Assembly (NCBI GenBank): GCA_934436245.1
Contig: CAKSAM010000012.1
Coordinates: 8,989 to 72,988 of the forward strand
Source: an uncultured Acetatifactor sp.
GTDB taxonomy: Bacteria; Bacillota; Clostridia; Lachnospirales; Lachnospiraceae
DNA: 64,000 bases
Direction of reading: 5' to 3'
Under the pieces are notes generated by a model, which saw only the letters and a list, made by a program, of their open reading frames with translations, had not been told where the DNA came from and did no database searches. Made by a program: the position numbers and the translations under genes. Shown piece by piece: positions 36,633 to 45,558 of this stretch (the first letter of the stretch is position 1; each line of letters opens with the position of its first letter).

Positions 36633-37865
36633 ATGATAATTAAGAAATTTACGGGGAAGACAGAAGCAGAGGCAGCTGAAGCAGCCAAAAAAGAGTTAGG
36701 AAACGGTCTGGTGATCATGAATGTCCGTGAGGTAAAAAAGAAAGGTCTGTTTTCCTTCCTTTCACCGAAGCAGATAGAAGTCACAGCAGCTTTGGAAGAA
36801 GAGAGCCCTCAGAGACAACAGGGAAGCAGCAGACTTGTTACGCTTCAGGAGGCAGGCACCGGGAAAAATGTGTCCATCAGAAACAGCACAGAGAATATCG
36901 AGAGAAAGCTGGATAGTCTGCAGACACTTCTGGAAAGTCAGCTGAACAATAGAAATTCAGATGACGGAGAAAAGGAAAAAACTTCCGAAATTCAAAAAGA
37001 AAAGATGGATGAAGAAGAGCAGCAGGGTGTAGAAAAGCAGGCACAAAATGAAGATGAACAGAACCCGGAACAGGATAAGTTCATCAGACTTTTATATAAT
37101 AAAATGCTGGATAATGAAATGGATGAGAAATATGTCAACAGTATTTTAGAGGACGCTTCAAAGACCAAGAAGGCAGATCTTCCGTTTGATTATCTTCTGG
37201 CAAACATTTATCAGAAAATGGTGCTGAAATTCGGAAAATCCGAAGGAATCACTCCGGCGGAGAATGGACCGAGGATCGTATGGTTCATAGGACCTACCGG
37301 TGTGGGAAAGACGACCACCATAGCCAAGCTGGCAGGCAGGTACTGCGTGGAGGAAAAAAAGAAGGTGGCACTTCTCACAGCGGACACCTATCGTATTGCG
37401 GCAGCGGAGCAGTTAAGAACCTATGCAAATATTCTGGAGACTCCTTTCAGAGTAATTTACACACCGGAAGAATTGCAGGCGGCAATTGATGATTATTGGG
37501 ATTGTGATTATATTTTTATAGATACAGCGGGGAGATCTCATCAGAATGCGGAACAACTGGAGAAGATGAAGGAAATGGTTGCCGGTTTAAAAAGACCGGA
37601 AAAATACCAGGTATTTCTGGTACTGAGCGCAACCACAAAATATAGGGATCTCCAGAAAATCGCAGATTGTTATGGTAAGATTGCAGATTATGAGCTGATT
37701 TTTACCAAGTTAGATGAAACAGAGGCAGTGGGGAATCTGCTGAACATGAAGCTCTATACAGGCGCACAGATCGCATATGTGACCTGTGGACAGAACGTTC
37801 CGGATGATATGGAGATGTTCAATCCGCAGAAAACGGTGAAACAGATCCTTGGAGGTAAGGAATAG
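36633..37865 (+). CDS. flhF: flagellar biosynthesis GTPase FlhF
   Basis: SRP-family GTPase that sets flagellar number and position together with FlhG. ATG 36633 follows GAGGAAC and gives MIIKKFTGKTEAEA; an ATG four codons earlier is less likely. A Lys/Glu-rich N-domain (about 60-155) is followed by the NG domain with WFIGPTGVGKTTTIAKLAGR (P-loop about 220-228), DTYRIAAAEQLRTYA and FIDTAGRSHQN. 410 residues. Confidence 0.96.
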   Translation: MIIKKFTGKTEAEAAEAAKKELGNGLVIMNVREVKKKGLFSFLSPKQIEVTAALEEESPQRQQGSSRLVTLQEAGTGKNVSIRNSTENIERKLDSLQTLLESQLNNRNSDDGEKEKTSEIQKEKMDEEEQQGVEKQAQNEDEQNPEQDKFIRLLYNKMLDNEMDEKYVNSILEDASKTKKADLPFDYLLANIYQKMVLKFGKSEGITPAENGPRIVWFIGPTGVGKTTTIAKLAGRYCVEEKKKVALLTADTYRIAAAEQLRTYANILETPFRVIYTPEELQAAIDDYWDCDYIFIDTAGRSHQNAEQLEKMKEMVAGLKRPEKYQVFLVLSATTKYRDLQKIADCYGKIADYELIFTKLDETEAVGNLLNMKLYTGAQIAYVTCGQNVPDDMEMFNPQKTVKQILGGKE

Positions 37866-37890
37866 GGCTTTTACAGAAAGGCGCAGGAAA

Positions 37891-38781
37891 ATGGATCAGG
37901 CGGAACAGCTAAGGATTATTAAAGCGAATAACCAAATAAGACCTACTGCAAGAATCATTACCGTTACTTCAGGCAAGGGCGGTGTGGGAAAATCCAATAT
38001 GTCCATCAATCTGGCAATTCAATTCCGCAAAATGGGGAAGAGAGTGATCATTTTAGATGCAGACTTCGGGCTGGCGAATATTGAGATTATGTTTGGAGCA
38101 ATACCGAAGCATAATTTGTGTGACCTGGTATACGAAGGAAAAAGTATCAGTGACATTATTACCTGGGGTCCGATGGAGGTGGGATTTATCTCCGGTGGTT
38201 CCGGAATAGCCGGAATGTCTAATCTTGGAAAAGATGCTCTTACCTGCATTATACAGAACCTGGCAGAACTGGATGCTTTGACGGATGTTATTATTGTGGA
38301 TACCGGAGCCGGAATATCAGACAGTGTGTTGGAATTCCTGGTAGCAAGCGGAGAAGTATTGCTGGTAACAACACCGGAGCCTACATCTATTACAGATTCC
38401 TATTCTTTGCTGAAGGCATTGTACAGACATCCGAGATTTCAGGCGGATTTTACGAAAGTAAAGATGGTGGCAAACAGGACCAGTAACATTAAGGAAGGAC
38501 AGGTACTGTTTGATAAACTGAATGCGGTAGTGACCAGATACTTAAAAATACCGATGACATATTTAGGATGCGTACCACAGGATCCGCAGGTTATGCAGGC
38601 AGTCATGCAGCAGATACCTGTGTCCATCCAGAATCCGGGTGCAAAATCAAGTCAGGCATATCAGCGGATTGCGGAAAGATTGTGCGAGAAGGAAGAAGAG
38701 CAACAGCCCAGACGGGGGATGGCGGCATTTTTCTCACATATCATAGGTACGAGAAACGGAGCAATAAAACAACCCAAATAA
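37891..38781 (+). CDS. flhG: flagellar number regulator FlhG (MinD/ParA-type ATPase)
   Basis: MinD-like ATPase that stimulates FlhF and limits flagellar number. The deviant Walker A KGGVGKS is at 29-35, then LDADFGLANIEIMFG and VDTGAGISDSVLEFL. The N-terminal DQAEQLRIIKANNQ helix is the FlhF-activating element. ATG 37891 after GGCGCAGG is favoured over an upstream TTG overlapping flhF. 296 residues. Confidence 0.95.
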   Translation: MDQAEQLRIIKANNQIRPTARIITVTSGKGGVGKSNMSINLAIQFRKMGKRVIILDADFGLANIEIMFGAIPKHNLCDLVYEGKSISDIITWGPMEVGFISGGSGIAGMSNLGKDALTCIIQNLAELDALTDVIIVDTGAGISDSVLEFLVASGEVLLVTTPEPTSITDSYSLLKALYRHPRFQADFTKVKMVANRTSNIKEGQVLFDKLNAVVTRYLKIPMTYLGCVPQDPQVMQAVMQQIPVSIQNPGAKSSQAYQRIAERLCEKEEEQQPRRGMAAFFSHIIGTRNGAIKQPK

Positions 38782-38797
38782 GTGAGGTATACACATT

Positions 38798-39529
38798 ATG
38801 TTGTCCAGATTTGTACAGGAAGGATCTAAAATAGAACTTCGTACCCTGGAGCGTGGGATCGAAGAAAAAGGAGCGGAAAAAGCGGCAAAAGTATATCAAA
38901 GCCGTGTACTTCAGATCCTGTCGGAGGATACACTGGAAATTGCCATGCCGATGGAGCAGACGAGACTGATACTTTTACCGGTGGATTCGGAATATGATAT
39001 AATCTTTTTTGAGGAGAACAGCCTCTATCAATGCTTTGCGAGGATCATAGACCGTTATAAGAGTAATAATGTCTATGTTCTGGTCATGGAACTGACCAGT
39101 AATTTAAGAAAATATCAGAGAAGAGAATATTATCGTTTCAGCTGTGTTCTGGATATGTGCGCCAGAAATCTTGAGGAAGAAGAAATACAGGCACTGGAAG
39201 AAAATTCTCCTTATGAATTGCAGCCGGGGCTTCCTTTAAAACATAGTGTGATCGTGGATATCAGTGGTGGCGGATTAAGATTTATGTCCTCTCAGAGATA
39301 TGAACCCGGAAGTCTGATCCTGTGCAGCTATCATCTGCTGAAGGATGGGGAACGAAAAAAGTATGAGGTGGTTGGCAAGGTGCTGGCGGTGAAGGAACTG
39401 GAAAACCGCAAGGGAACCTTTGAACACAGAGTTCAGTATTACAATCTGGATATTAATACCAGAGAAGAGATCATCCGCTTCATTTTTGAAGAGGAACGCA
39501 AGAGCCGGAAAAAGGAGAGATTGGATTAA
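38798..39529 (+). CDS. PilZ-domain c-di-GMP-binding protein (YcgR-like)
   Basis: Probable c-di-GMP-dependent brake on motility. The N-terminal YcgR-like domain (to about residue 105) is followed by a PilZ domain with both ligand motifs: RxxxR within RREYYRFS and D-x-S-x-x-G within VDISGGGLRF. 243 residues ending in a basic helix. It lies between flhG and cheB, common for clostridial fla/che operons, and its stop overlaps the cheB start, so it is likely produced with the chemotaxis genes. Confidence 0.9.
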   Translation: MLSRFVQEGSKIELRTLERGIEEKGAEKAAKVYQSRVLQILSEDTLEIAMPMEQTRLILLPVDSEYDIIFFEENSLYQCFARIIDRYKSNNVYVLVMELTSNLRKYQRREYYRFSCVLDMCARNLEEEEIQALEENSPYELQPGLPLKHSVIVDISGGGLRFMSSQRYEPGSLILCSYHLLKDGERKKYEVVGKVLAVKELENRKGTFEHRVQYYNLDINTREEIIRFIFEEERKSRKKERLD

Positions 39530-40611
39530 TGCCAAAAAAAATATTAGTTGTTGATGACTCTGCACTCATGAGAAGAGTGTTGTGTGATATAATAGATGCA
39601 GACATAAGGTTCCAGGTAGTTGACAGGGCTAAAGATGGAATTGAGGCTTTTGATCTGTTAAGCAGAAACAGCTATGATGCTGTGGTACTGGATGTAAATA
39701 TGCCGCGCATGAATGGACTGCAGCTTCTTCAGGAGCTTAGAAAGTATAAAATCCCGGCGCGGGTGATGATGGCAAGTACCGATACGATGGAAGGTGCCAG
39801 AACCACTCTGGATGCTCTGGAATTGGGAGCACTGGATTTCGTACATAAGCCGGACAGCGCAGTAGACTGTCGGGGCGAGAATTTCCGAAGAGAATTCCTG
39901 CGGACACTGAATGTTGTGGCAAACAGTAAACTGCCGGTATTTACAGCCGAAGAGAAGCTTACGGAGGAAAAGGGCACGGTAAATGAGATGATGAAGATCA
40001 TCAATCATCATCCGGTCAGCGTGTCAGGCAGTAAGATTGTAGCCATTGCCAGCTCCACAGGAGGTCCCAAGTCTCTGCAGTCAGTGATTCCGTTATTACC
40101 GGCAAATCTCGATGCACCGGTACTTGTCGTACAGCACATGCCGGCAGGATTTACAGCATCTCTTGCAGAGAGGCTGGATAATCTGAGTCAGCTTCATGTG
40201 AAAGAAGCGGCAGAAGGCGAAGAACTGAAAAAGGGATGGGCCTATATTGCCATGGGTGGCAGGCACCTTAATGTTGTTACTTCTCCGGCAGGACGACATA
40301 CGATACATCTGTCGGAGGAACCTTACAGGGAAGGTGTCAGACCCTGCGCTAATTATATGTATGAATCTCTGCAGAACAGCCGGTTTGATACAGTTGTATG
40401 TGCTGTCATGACGGGAATGGGTGCAGATGGAACGGAAGGCATCAGTAAATTAAAAACTTCCAAAAAGTCATATGTAATTGCACAGGATCAGGACACAAGT
40501 GTTGTATTTGGAATGCCTAAAAGTATTATCGCAGCCGGGCTTGCAGATCAGGTGGTACCACTGGATCAGATAGCCCAGGAGATTATACTGCATGTAGGAG
40601 TAAGCAAATAA
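39529..40611 (+). CDS. cheB: chemotaxis protein-glutamate methylesterase CheB
   Basis: Demethylates receptors for adaptation. An N-terminal receiver has Asp9/Asp10 and phospho-acceptor Asp55 (YDAVVLDVNMP). The C-terminal esterase shows the catalytic Ser in AIASSTGGPKSLQ, His in VVQHMPAGFTASLAERL and Asp in MTGMGADGTEG. 360 residues. The partner methyltransferase cheR is not in this window. Confidence 0.97.
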   Translation: MPKKILVVDDSALMRRVLCDIIDADIRFQVVDRAKDGIEAFDLLSRNSYDAVVLDVNMPRMNGLQLLQELRKYKIPARVMMASTDTMEGARTTLDALELGALDFVHKPDSAVDCRGENFRREFLRTLNVVANSKLPVFTAEEKLTEEKGTVNEMMKIINHHPVSVSGSKIVAIASSTGGPKSLQSVIPLLPANLDAPVLVVQHMPAGFTASLAERLDNLSQLHVKEAAEGEELKKGWAYIAMGGRHLNVVTSPAGRHTIHLSEEPYREGVRPCANYMYESLQNSRFDTVVCAVMTGMGADGTEGISKLKTSKKSYVIAQDQDTSVVFGMPKSIIAAGLADQVVPLDQIAQEIILHVGVSK

Positions 40612-40658
40612 TAAATGTCGTTTCCGGCAATACCGAGACCGGCAGAATGGAGGAAGAG

Positions 40659-42767
40659 ATGGACGTAAGCCAATATCTTGAAATTTTTCTGGATGAAACA
40701 AATGAGCATCTGCAGAATCTGAACACACAGATTCTGGAACTGGAGTCAGATCCTGAGAACATGGATAATATTAATGAAATATTCCGTGCAGCGCATTCCT
40801 TAAAGGGGATGGCAGGAACCATGGGCTACAAGCGTATGCAGAATCTGACCCATGATATGGAAAATGTTTTTTCTGAGGTGCGTAACGGTAACATTAAGGT
40901 AAAACCGGAAATGATTGATGTATTGTTTCAGTGTCTGGATGCCTTGGAAGAGTATAAGAATAATATCCAGGAGACTTCAGATGAAGGGACCAATGATAAC
41001 GAGAATCTGATCAAGGCACTGAATGATATTCTCAATGGGAGCAAGACAGAAACAGCAGCTCCTGCTGCAAAGGAAGAGACTCCTGCCGCTGCAGCACCCA
41101 CTGATGCCGCTGCAGACGGTGTTGAAAAATGGAATGACATTGCGTTTGACGACAGCCAGATCCGCGTGATCAAGGAAGCCATGAAGCAGGGTAAAAATGT
41201 ATATGGCATTAATGTTGTGGTTCAGGATAGCTGTATTCTGAAGGCAGCCAGAGCTTTTCTGGTATTTAAGGCAGTGGAGGAAAAGGGTGAGATCATTGTA
41301 TCTATGCCCAGTGCACAGGATGTAGAAGATGAGAAGTTTGACAAGGATTTCACTTTGATTATTTTGTCAGACTATTCTCTGGACGAAATCATCAAGGCTG
41401 CCGAGAGTGTATCTGAGATCGCACAGGTTACCGGTGCTGTATTGGAACTTGAAAAAACGAAAAATTACCACGCTGAAGAAGAGACTCCGGAACCTGCATC
41501 CGAGAAAAAGGAAGAAGTGGCTGAAGTAAAAGCAGAACCTAGTAAAGAGGAGAAAAAGCCTGCAGCAAAGACTCCGGAGAAAAAACAGGCAAACAAACCG
41601 GCAAACAAACCGGTAGTAAACCGTACGGTACGTGTGGACATTGAAAAACTGGATTCTCTGATGAACCTGGTAAGTGAGCTGATCATAGCAAAGAACTCTC
41701 TGGTAGCAGCTTCCAGTAATGATCAGGGGAATAATTCCGCATTTAATGAGCAGATCGAATATCTGGAAAATGTAACGACAAACCTGCATGAATCCGTCAT
41801 GAAGGTACGAATGGTACCTATTGAGAGCGTTGTTGTGAAGTTCCCCAGAATGATCCGTGATCTGTCCAAGAAGCTGGATAAGAAGATGGAACTGTACATG
41901 ACCGGTGAAGAGACTGAACTGGATCGTACAGTAGTAGATGAGATCGGAGATCCGCTGATGCATTTGCTGCGTAACTCCGCAGATCATGGCCTGGAGTCAG
42001 CAGAAGTACGTGCACAGCGGGGCAAACCTGAGCAGGGATCTATCTTCCTGGATGCTTATCAGGATGGCAATAACGTAGTCATCGAGGTAAGAGATGATGG
42101 TAACGGTATTGATGTGGAAGCTGTTAAAAACAAAGCAATCGAAAGAAATCTGGTAACACCGGAACAGGCAGCCAATATGCCGGAGAAGGATATTATCAAC
42201 CTGCTGTTCCAGCCCGGATTCTCTACTTCCGAAAAGGTGACGGATGTATCCGGAAGAGGTGTAGGTCTGGATGTCGTGAAGTCCAAGATCGAATCCTTAA
42301 GCGGTGAAGTAGAAGTGAAATCAAAATGGGGAGAGGGAAGTACCTGGACAATCCGTCTGCCGTTAACACTTGCTATCATTCAGGCATTAATGGTAGTAGT
42401 AGGCGGAGAAAAGTATGCGATTTCCCTGGGATCCATTCAGACGATTGAAGATATTTCACCCAGTGATATCAAACTGGTAGAGAACAAAGAAGTGATTAAT
42501 TTAAGAGGAACTGTAATCCCCCTGATCCGTCTGACAGAGGTACTGGATGTACAAAGCACCAAATCCCCGGAGGACAACCTGATCGTGGTTATCGTGAAAA
42601 AGGGAGACAAGATGGCCGGTCTTGTGATTGATGAGCTGATCGGACAGCAGGAGATTGTTATCAAATCTCTTGGTAAATATATTAAACAGTGTAAATTCAT
42701 CAGTGGTGCTACTATTCTTGGTGACGGCGAAGTAGCGTTGATCCTGGATGCCAATGCATTACTGTAA
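40659..42767 (+). CDS. cheA: chemotaxis histidine kinase CheA
   Basis: Kinase that phosphorylates CheY and CheB. From ATG 40659 (GGAGG 5 bases upstream; an ATG at 40647 lacks a site) there are 702 residues: HPt domain with His46 in AAHSLKGMAGT, an Ala/Pro/Glu-rich linker, P2 domain, a second Lys/Pro/Glu linker (about 275-320), P3 dimerisation, and the P4 ATPase with HLLRNSADHGLE, VRDDGNGID and DVSGRGVGLDVVKS. It ends with a CheW-like P5 domain. Confidence 0.97.
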   Translation: MDVSQYLEIFLDETNEHLQNLNTQILELESDPENMDNINEIFRAAHSLKGMAGTMGYKRMQNLTHDMENVFSEVRNGNIKVKPEMIDVLFQCLDALEEYKNNIQETSDEGTNDNENLIKALNDILNGSKTETAAPAAKEETPAAAAPTDAAADGVEKWNDIAFDDSQIRVIKEAMKQGKNVYGINVVVQDSCILKAARAFLVFKAVEEKGEIIVSMPSAQDVEDEKFDKDFTLIILSDYSLDEIIKAAESVSEIAQVTGAVLELEKTKNYHAEEETPEPASEKKEEVAEVKAEPSKEEKKPAAKTPEKKQANKPANKPVVNRTVRVDIEKLDSLMNLVSELIIAKNSLVAASSNDQGNNSAFNEQIEYLENVTTNLHESVMKVRMVPIESVVVKFPRMIRDLSKKLDKKMELYMTGEETELDRTVVDEIGDPLMHLLRNSADHGLESAEVRAQRGKPEQGSIFLDAYQDGNNVVIEVRDDGNGIDVEAVKNKAIERNLVTPEQAANMPEKDIINLLFQPGFSTSEKVTDVSGRGVGLDVVKSKIESLSGEVEVKSKWGEGSTWTIRLPLTLAIIQALMVVVGGEKYAISLGSIQTIEDISPSDIKLVENKEVINLRGTVIPLIRLTEVLDVQSTKSPEDNLIVVIVKKGDKMAGLVIDELIGQQEIVIKSLGKYIKQCKFISGATILGDGEVALILDANALL

Positions 42768-42784
42768 GGAGGGAGATGACAGTT

Positions 42785-43279
42785 ATGGAAGAACTTAGCA
42801 TGATGAACCAGCAGTTAAAGGCTGGAGATGAGCGTAAAGTTGAGGAGGACTTTTTCCAGTATATTGTGATCCGCCTCGGAGATGAGCAATATGGTATCGA
42901 TATTCGTTATATTGATAATATTGTAAGAATGCAGCATATCACCAGAGTGCCCAAGGTACCTACATACCTGAAGGGAGTTATCAATCTTCGGGGAGAAGTA
43001 TTGCCGGTAATGAGCCTGAGATTAAAGATGGGTCTGGAAGCAGATGAACTCACCCGGGCTACCAGAATTATTATTTTAAAACTGGAACAGCAGGGCAGTG
43101 TGGGAATTATTGTGGATGAGGTTAAGGAAGTAGTCACTCTCGGGACCAGTCAGATTGAAAAAATGTCACCCAGTACAGGGGAGAATAAAAAGAGCTTTAT
43201 TACGGGAGTGGGTAAGCATAACGGAGAACTTGTTTCACTGCTTGATCTGAATTCCATTACGCTGGAGGAAAATGCATAA
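42785..43279 (+). CDS. cheW: chemotaxis coupling protein CheW
   Basis: Links receptors to CheA. It is a single CheW/SH3-like domain (YIVIRLGDEQYGIDIRYIDN, TRVPKVPTYLKGVINLRGEV, IIVDEVKEVVTL). AAGGAGGGAG lies 12 bases before ATG 42785 and only 3 bases before the in-frame ATG 42776, so the start is uncertain by three codons. About 164 residues. Confidence 0.94.
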   Translation: MEELSMMNQQLKAGDERKVEEDFFQYIVIRLGDEQYGIDIRYIDNIVRMQHITRVPKVPTYLKGVINLRGEVLPVMSLRLKMGLEADELTRATRIIILKLEQQGSVGIIVDEVKEVVTLGTSQIEKMSPSTGENKKSFITGVGKHNGELVSLLDLNSITLEENA

Positions 43280-43292
43280 AGGAGATTGATCC

Positions 43293-43913
43293 ATGGGAGA
43301 TCTGAGTTTAGAGAGAGTTTCGGAAACATATCTGGATGTCTTGAAAGAAATAGGCAACATTGGGGCTGGCAACGCTATGACAGCACTCTCCCAGATGCTG
43401 AACTGTAAGGTGGATATGAAGGTACCTCAGGTAAAGCTTTTGGATTTTAATGAAGTAGGAGCATTGATGGGAGGAGAAGAACAGGTAATGGTAGGTGTCT
43501 TCCTTGGAGTAGAAGGAGACATTACCGGAAGTATGATGTTTCTGGTAGAACAGAATAGTGCCAAGCATCTTCTCCATAAAATTCTGGGAGATATGGTACA
43601 GAAAGATGGATTTTCGGAAATCGAGTTTTCTGCCATGCAGGAGATCGGAAATATCATTACGGGAGCGTATCTGAACTCATTGTCTACGCTGACCAACCTG
43701 ACGATCATTCCCACACCGCCATCTCTTACACTGGATATGGCAGGGGCTATTTTAAGTGTTCCGGCAATTGAATTCGGAACATTGGGGGATAAAATCCTGT
43801 TAATACAATCTCAATTCTATGATGAAGTTGAGATTGACGGATACTTTATTCTGGTTCCTGATATTGAATCTTATCCCAAGATATTAACATCTTTGGGAAT
43901 ACCTGTTGCATAA
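43293..43913 (+). CDS. cheC: CheY-P phosphatase CheC
   Basis: Removes phosphate from CheY-P and works with CheD in adaptation. 206 residues with two active-site motifs, EIGNIGAGNAMTAL and EIGNIITGAYLNSL, each with the Glu-Asn pair. AAGGAG precedes the ATG. This is the second CheY-P phosphatase of the locus, after FliY. Confidence 0.95.
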   Translation: MGDLSLERVSETYLDVLKEIGNIGAGNAMTALSQMLNCKVDMKVPQVKLLDFNEVGALMGGEEQVMVGVFLGVEGDITGSMMFLVEQNSAKHLLHKILGDMVQKDGFSEIEFSAMQEIGNIITGAYLNSLSTLTNLTIIPTPPSLTLDMAGAILSVPAIEFGTLGDKILLIQSQFYDEVEIDGYFILVPDIESYPKILTSLGIPVA

Positions 43914-43939
43914 GACTACGGGAAAAGAAGGGGAGCAGA

Positions 43940-44428
43940 ATGAGCGAGATTATTAAGGTGGGTATGGCGGATCTCAAGACTTGCGTAAGCCCTGACGGAG
44001 TTACAACTCTGGGACTGGGTTCCTGCGTAGGAATAGCAATTCGCGATCCTGTAACAAAAATAGGCGGCCTGGCACATATCATGCTGCCGGACAGTACTAC
44101 GATCCGCAACAGCAGTCAGAATATTGCAAAATTTGCAGATACCGGTATTGAAGAACTGGTGCGCCAGATGGAAAAGCTTGGTGCAAGAAAGGCAAGAATG
44201 GTTGCCAAGATTGCCGGAGGAGCTACCATGTTTACGTTCCAGGGACGGAATGACATGATGCAGGTGGGAGATCGTAATGTCGAAGCTGTAAAGAAAAAGC
44301 TAAAAGAAATCAATATTCCTATTTTAGCGGAAGACACAGGTAAAAATTATGGAAGAACCGTAACCTTTTATCCGGAGACGGGGGAATTCCATATTCGTGC
44401 GGTAGGAAAGAACGAATCCATTATCTGA
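43940..44428 (+). CDS. cheD: chemoreceptor glutamine deamidase CheD
   Basis: Deamidates receptor glutamines and is regulated by CheC binding. The catalytic Cys is in LGLGSCVGIAIRDP and the His in GGLAHIMLPDS, with a conserved Thr in the following segment. 162 residues. GGGGAGC precedes the ATG. Confidence 0.95.
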   Translation: MSEIIKVGMADLKTCVSPDGVTTLGLGSCVGIAIRDPVTKIGGLAHIMLPDSTTIRNSSQNIAKFADTGIEELVRQMEKLGARKARMVAKIAGGATMFTFQGRNDMMQVGDRNVEAVKKKLKEINIPILAEDTGKNYGRTVTFYPETGEFHIRAVGKNESII

Positions 44429-44447
44429 CGGATAATGGATTCGTCTG

Positions 44448-44750
44448 ATGGATAACAATATGAACAGAAAGAATATGCCATTGGTTTTGATGTTGATTGC
44501 AGGTGCCTGCACCTGTATCGTAACGCTGGTTAGAAATTATTCTATGCTGGCAGGTCTTGTGGCACTTTTTGCTGTTATGCTGTTGTTTTACTGCCTTGGA
44601 AGTCTGATCAGGATGCTTTTGGATCGATTTGACAGGCAGAATGAAGAAAAAGCAAAACAAGAGCAGGAAGAGAAGGCTTTACAAGAGGAACAACAGGCTG
44701 CTGCGTCAGAGGACACAGAGCAGAAGGGTGTAAGCGATTCGAATGGATGA
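44448..44750 (+). CDS. small two-span membrane protein of unknown function in the fla/che operon
   Basis: Not recognised. 100 residues: two hydrophobic segments (about 11-28 and 34-57), then a highly charged Glu/Gln/Lys tail (about 60-100) likely to be helical and cytoplasmic. It sits between cheD and fliA and its last bases overlap the fliA start, so it is probably translated with sigma-28. No known domain can be named from reading alone. No strong ribosome site precedes it; the ATG may instead be coupled to the nearby cheD stop. Confidence 0.65.
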   Translation: MDNNMNRKNMPLVLMLIAGACTCIVTLVRNYSMLAGLVALFAVMLLFYCLGSLIRMLLDRFDRQNEEKAKQEQEEKALQEEQQAAASEDTEQKGVSDSNG

Positions 44751-45507
44751 AGCCGGTAAGAAAAGGTTATTAGAAGAATATGCTGCTAATAAGCGACCGG
44801 AGACCAGAGAACAGTTGATACTGGAATATGCTCCGTTGGTAAAAGTGGTGGCAGGACGGCTGAGTATGTATCTGGGATACAATGTTGACTATGAAGATCT
44901 TGTCAGTTATGGAATCTTCGGTCTGATAGACGCCATCGATAAATTTGACTGCCTGAAAGAGGTAAAATTTGAGACCTATGCCAGCCTGCGCATCCGGGGA
45001 GCAATATTGGATCAGATTCGCAAAATGGACTGGATTCCCCGGACAATCAGACAAAGGCAGAAAAAGATCGATGCAGTTATTAAGGAAGTGGAACAGACTA
45101 CCGGACGCAGTGCAACGGATGAAGATATTGCTGTGGGTCTGGGAATCTCTGCGGAGGAATATCTGGACTGGCAGTCACAGATGAAAATTACAGGCCTGGT
45201 ATCCCTGAATGAATATATGGATCAGGGCAGTGATATTTCGCAGGATTATAGCAGACATACAACAGCCAGATTTGACAGTCCGGAGGAGAGTGTGGAAAAA
45301 GAGGAACTGACGAAAGTCCTCGGAGAAGCACTGGAGCTTTTGACGGAGAAAGAGAAAAAGGTTGTTACTTTATATTATTATGAAGATCTGACCTTGAAAG
45401 AAATCAGTAATATTCTTGAGGTCTCGGAATCACGGGTATCTCAGTTACATACCAGGGCGTTACAGAAAATGAAGACAAAAATGGGAAACTACATGGGGCT
45501 TTTGTAG
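44743..45507 (+). CDS. fliA: sigma-28 (FliA/SigD/WhiG family)
   Basis: Sigma factor for late flagellar genes such as flagellin and receptors. 254 residues with region 2 (YEDLVSYGIFGLIDAIDKFD, FETYASLRIRGAILDQIRKM), region 3 (WIPRTIRQRQKKIDAV) and region 4 (LTLKEISNILEVSESRVSQL). It ends the core fla/che run, as in Bacillus, and overlaps the preceding membrane protein gene by 8 bases. No obvious anti-sigma flgM was found in the window. Confidence 0.96.
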   Translation: MDEAGKKRLLEEYAANKRPETREQLILEYAPLVKVVAGRLSMYLGYNVDYEDLVSYGIFGLIDAIDKFDCLKEVKFETYASLRIRGAILDQIRKMDWIPRTIRQRQKKIDAVIKEVEQTTGRSATDEDIAVGLGISAEEYLDWQSQMKITGLVSLNEYMDQGSDISQDYSRHTTARFDSPEESVEKEELTKVLGEALELLTEKEKKVVTLYYYEDLTLKEISNILEVSESRVSQLHTRALQKMKTKMGNYMGLL

Positions 45508-45558
45508 TATCTTGTTGACCTGCAGGGACTGCAGGATGGGAAGACAGAGGATGGGCGA

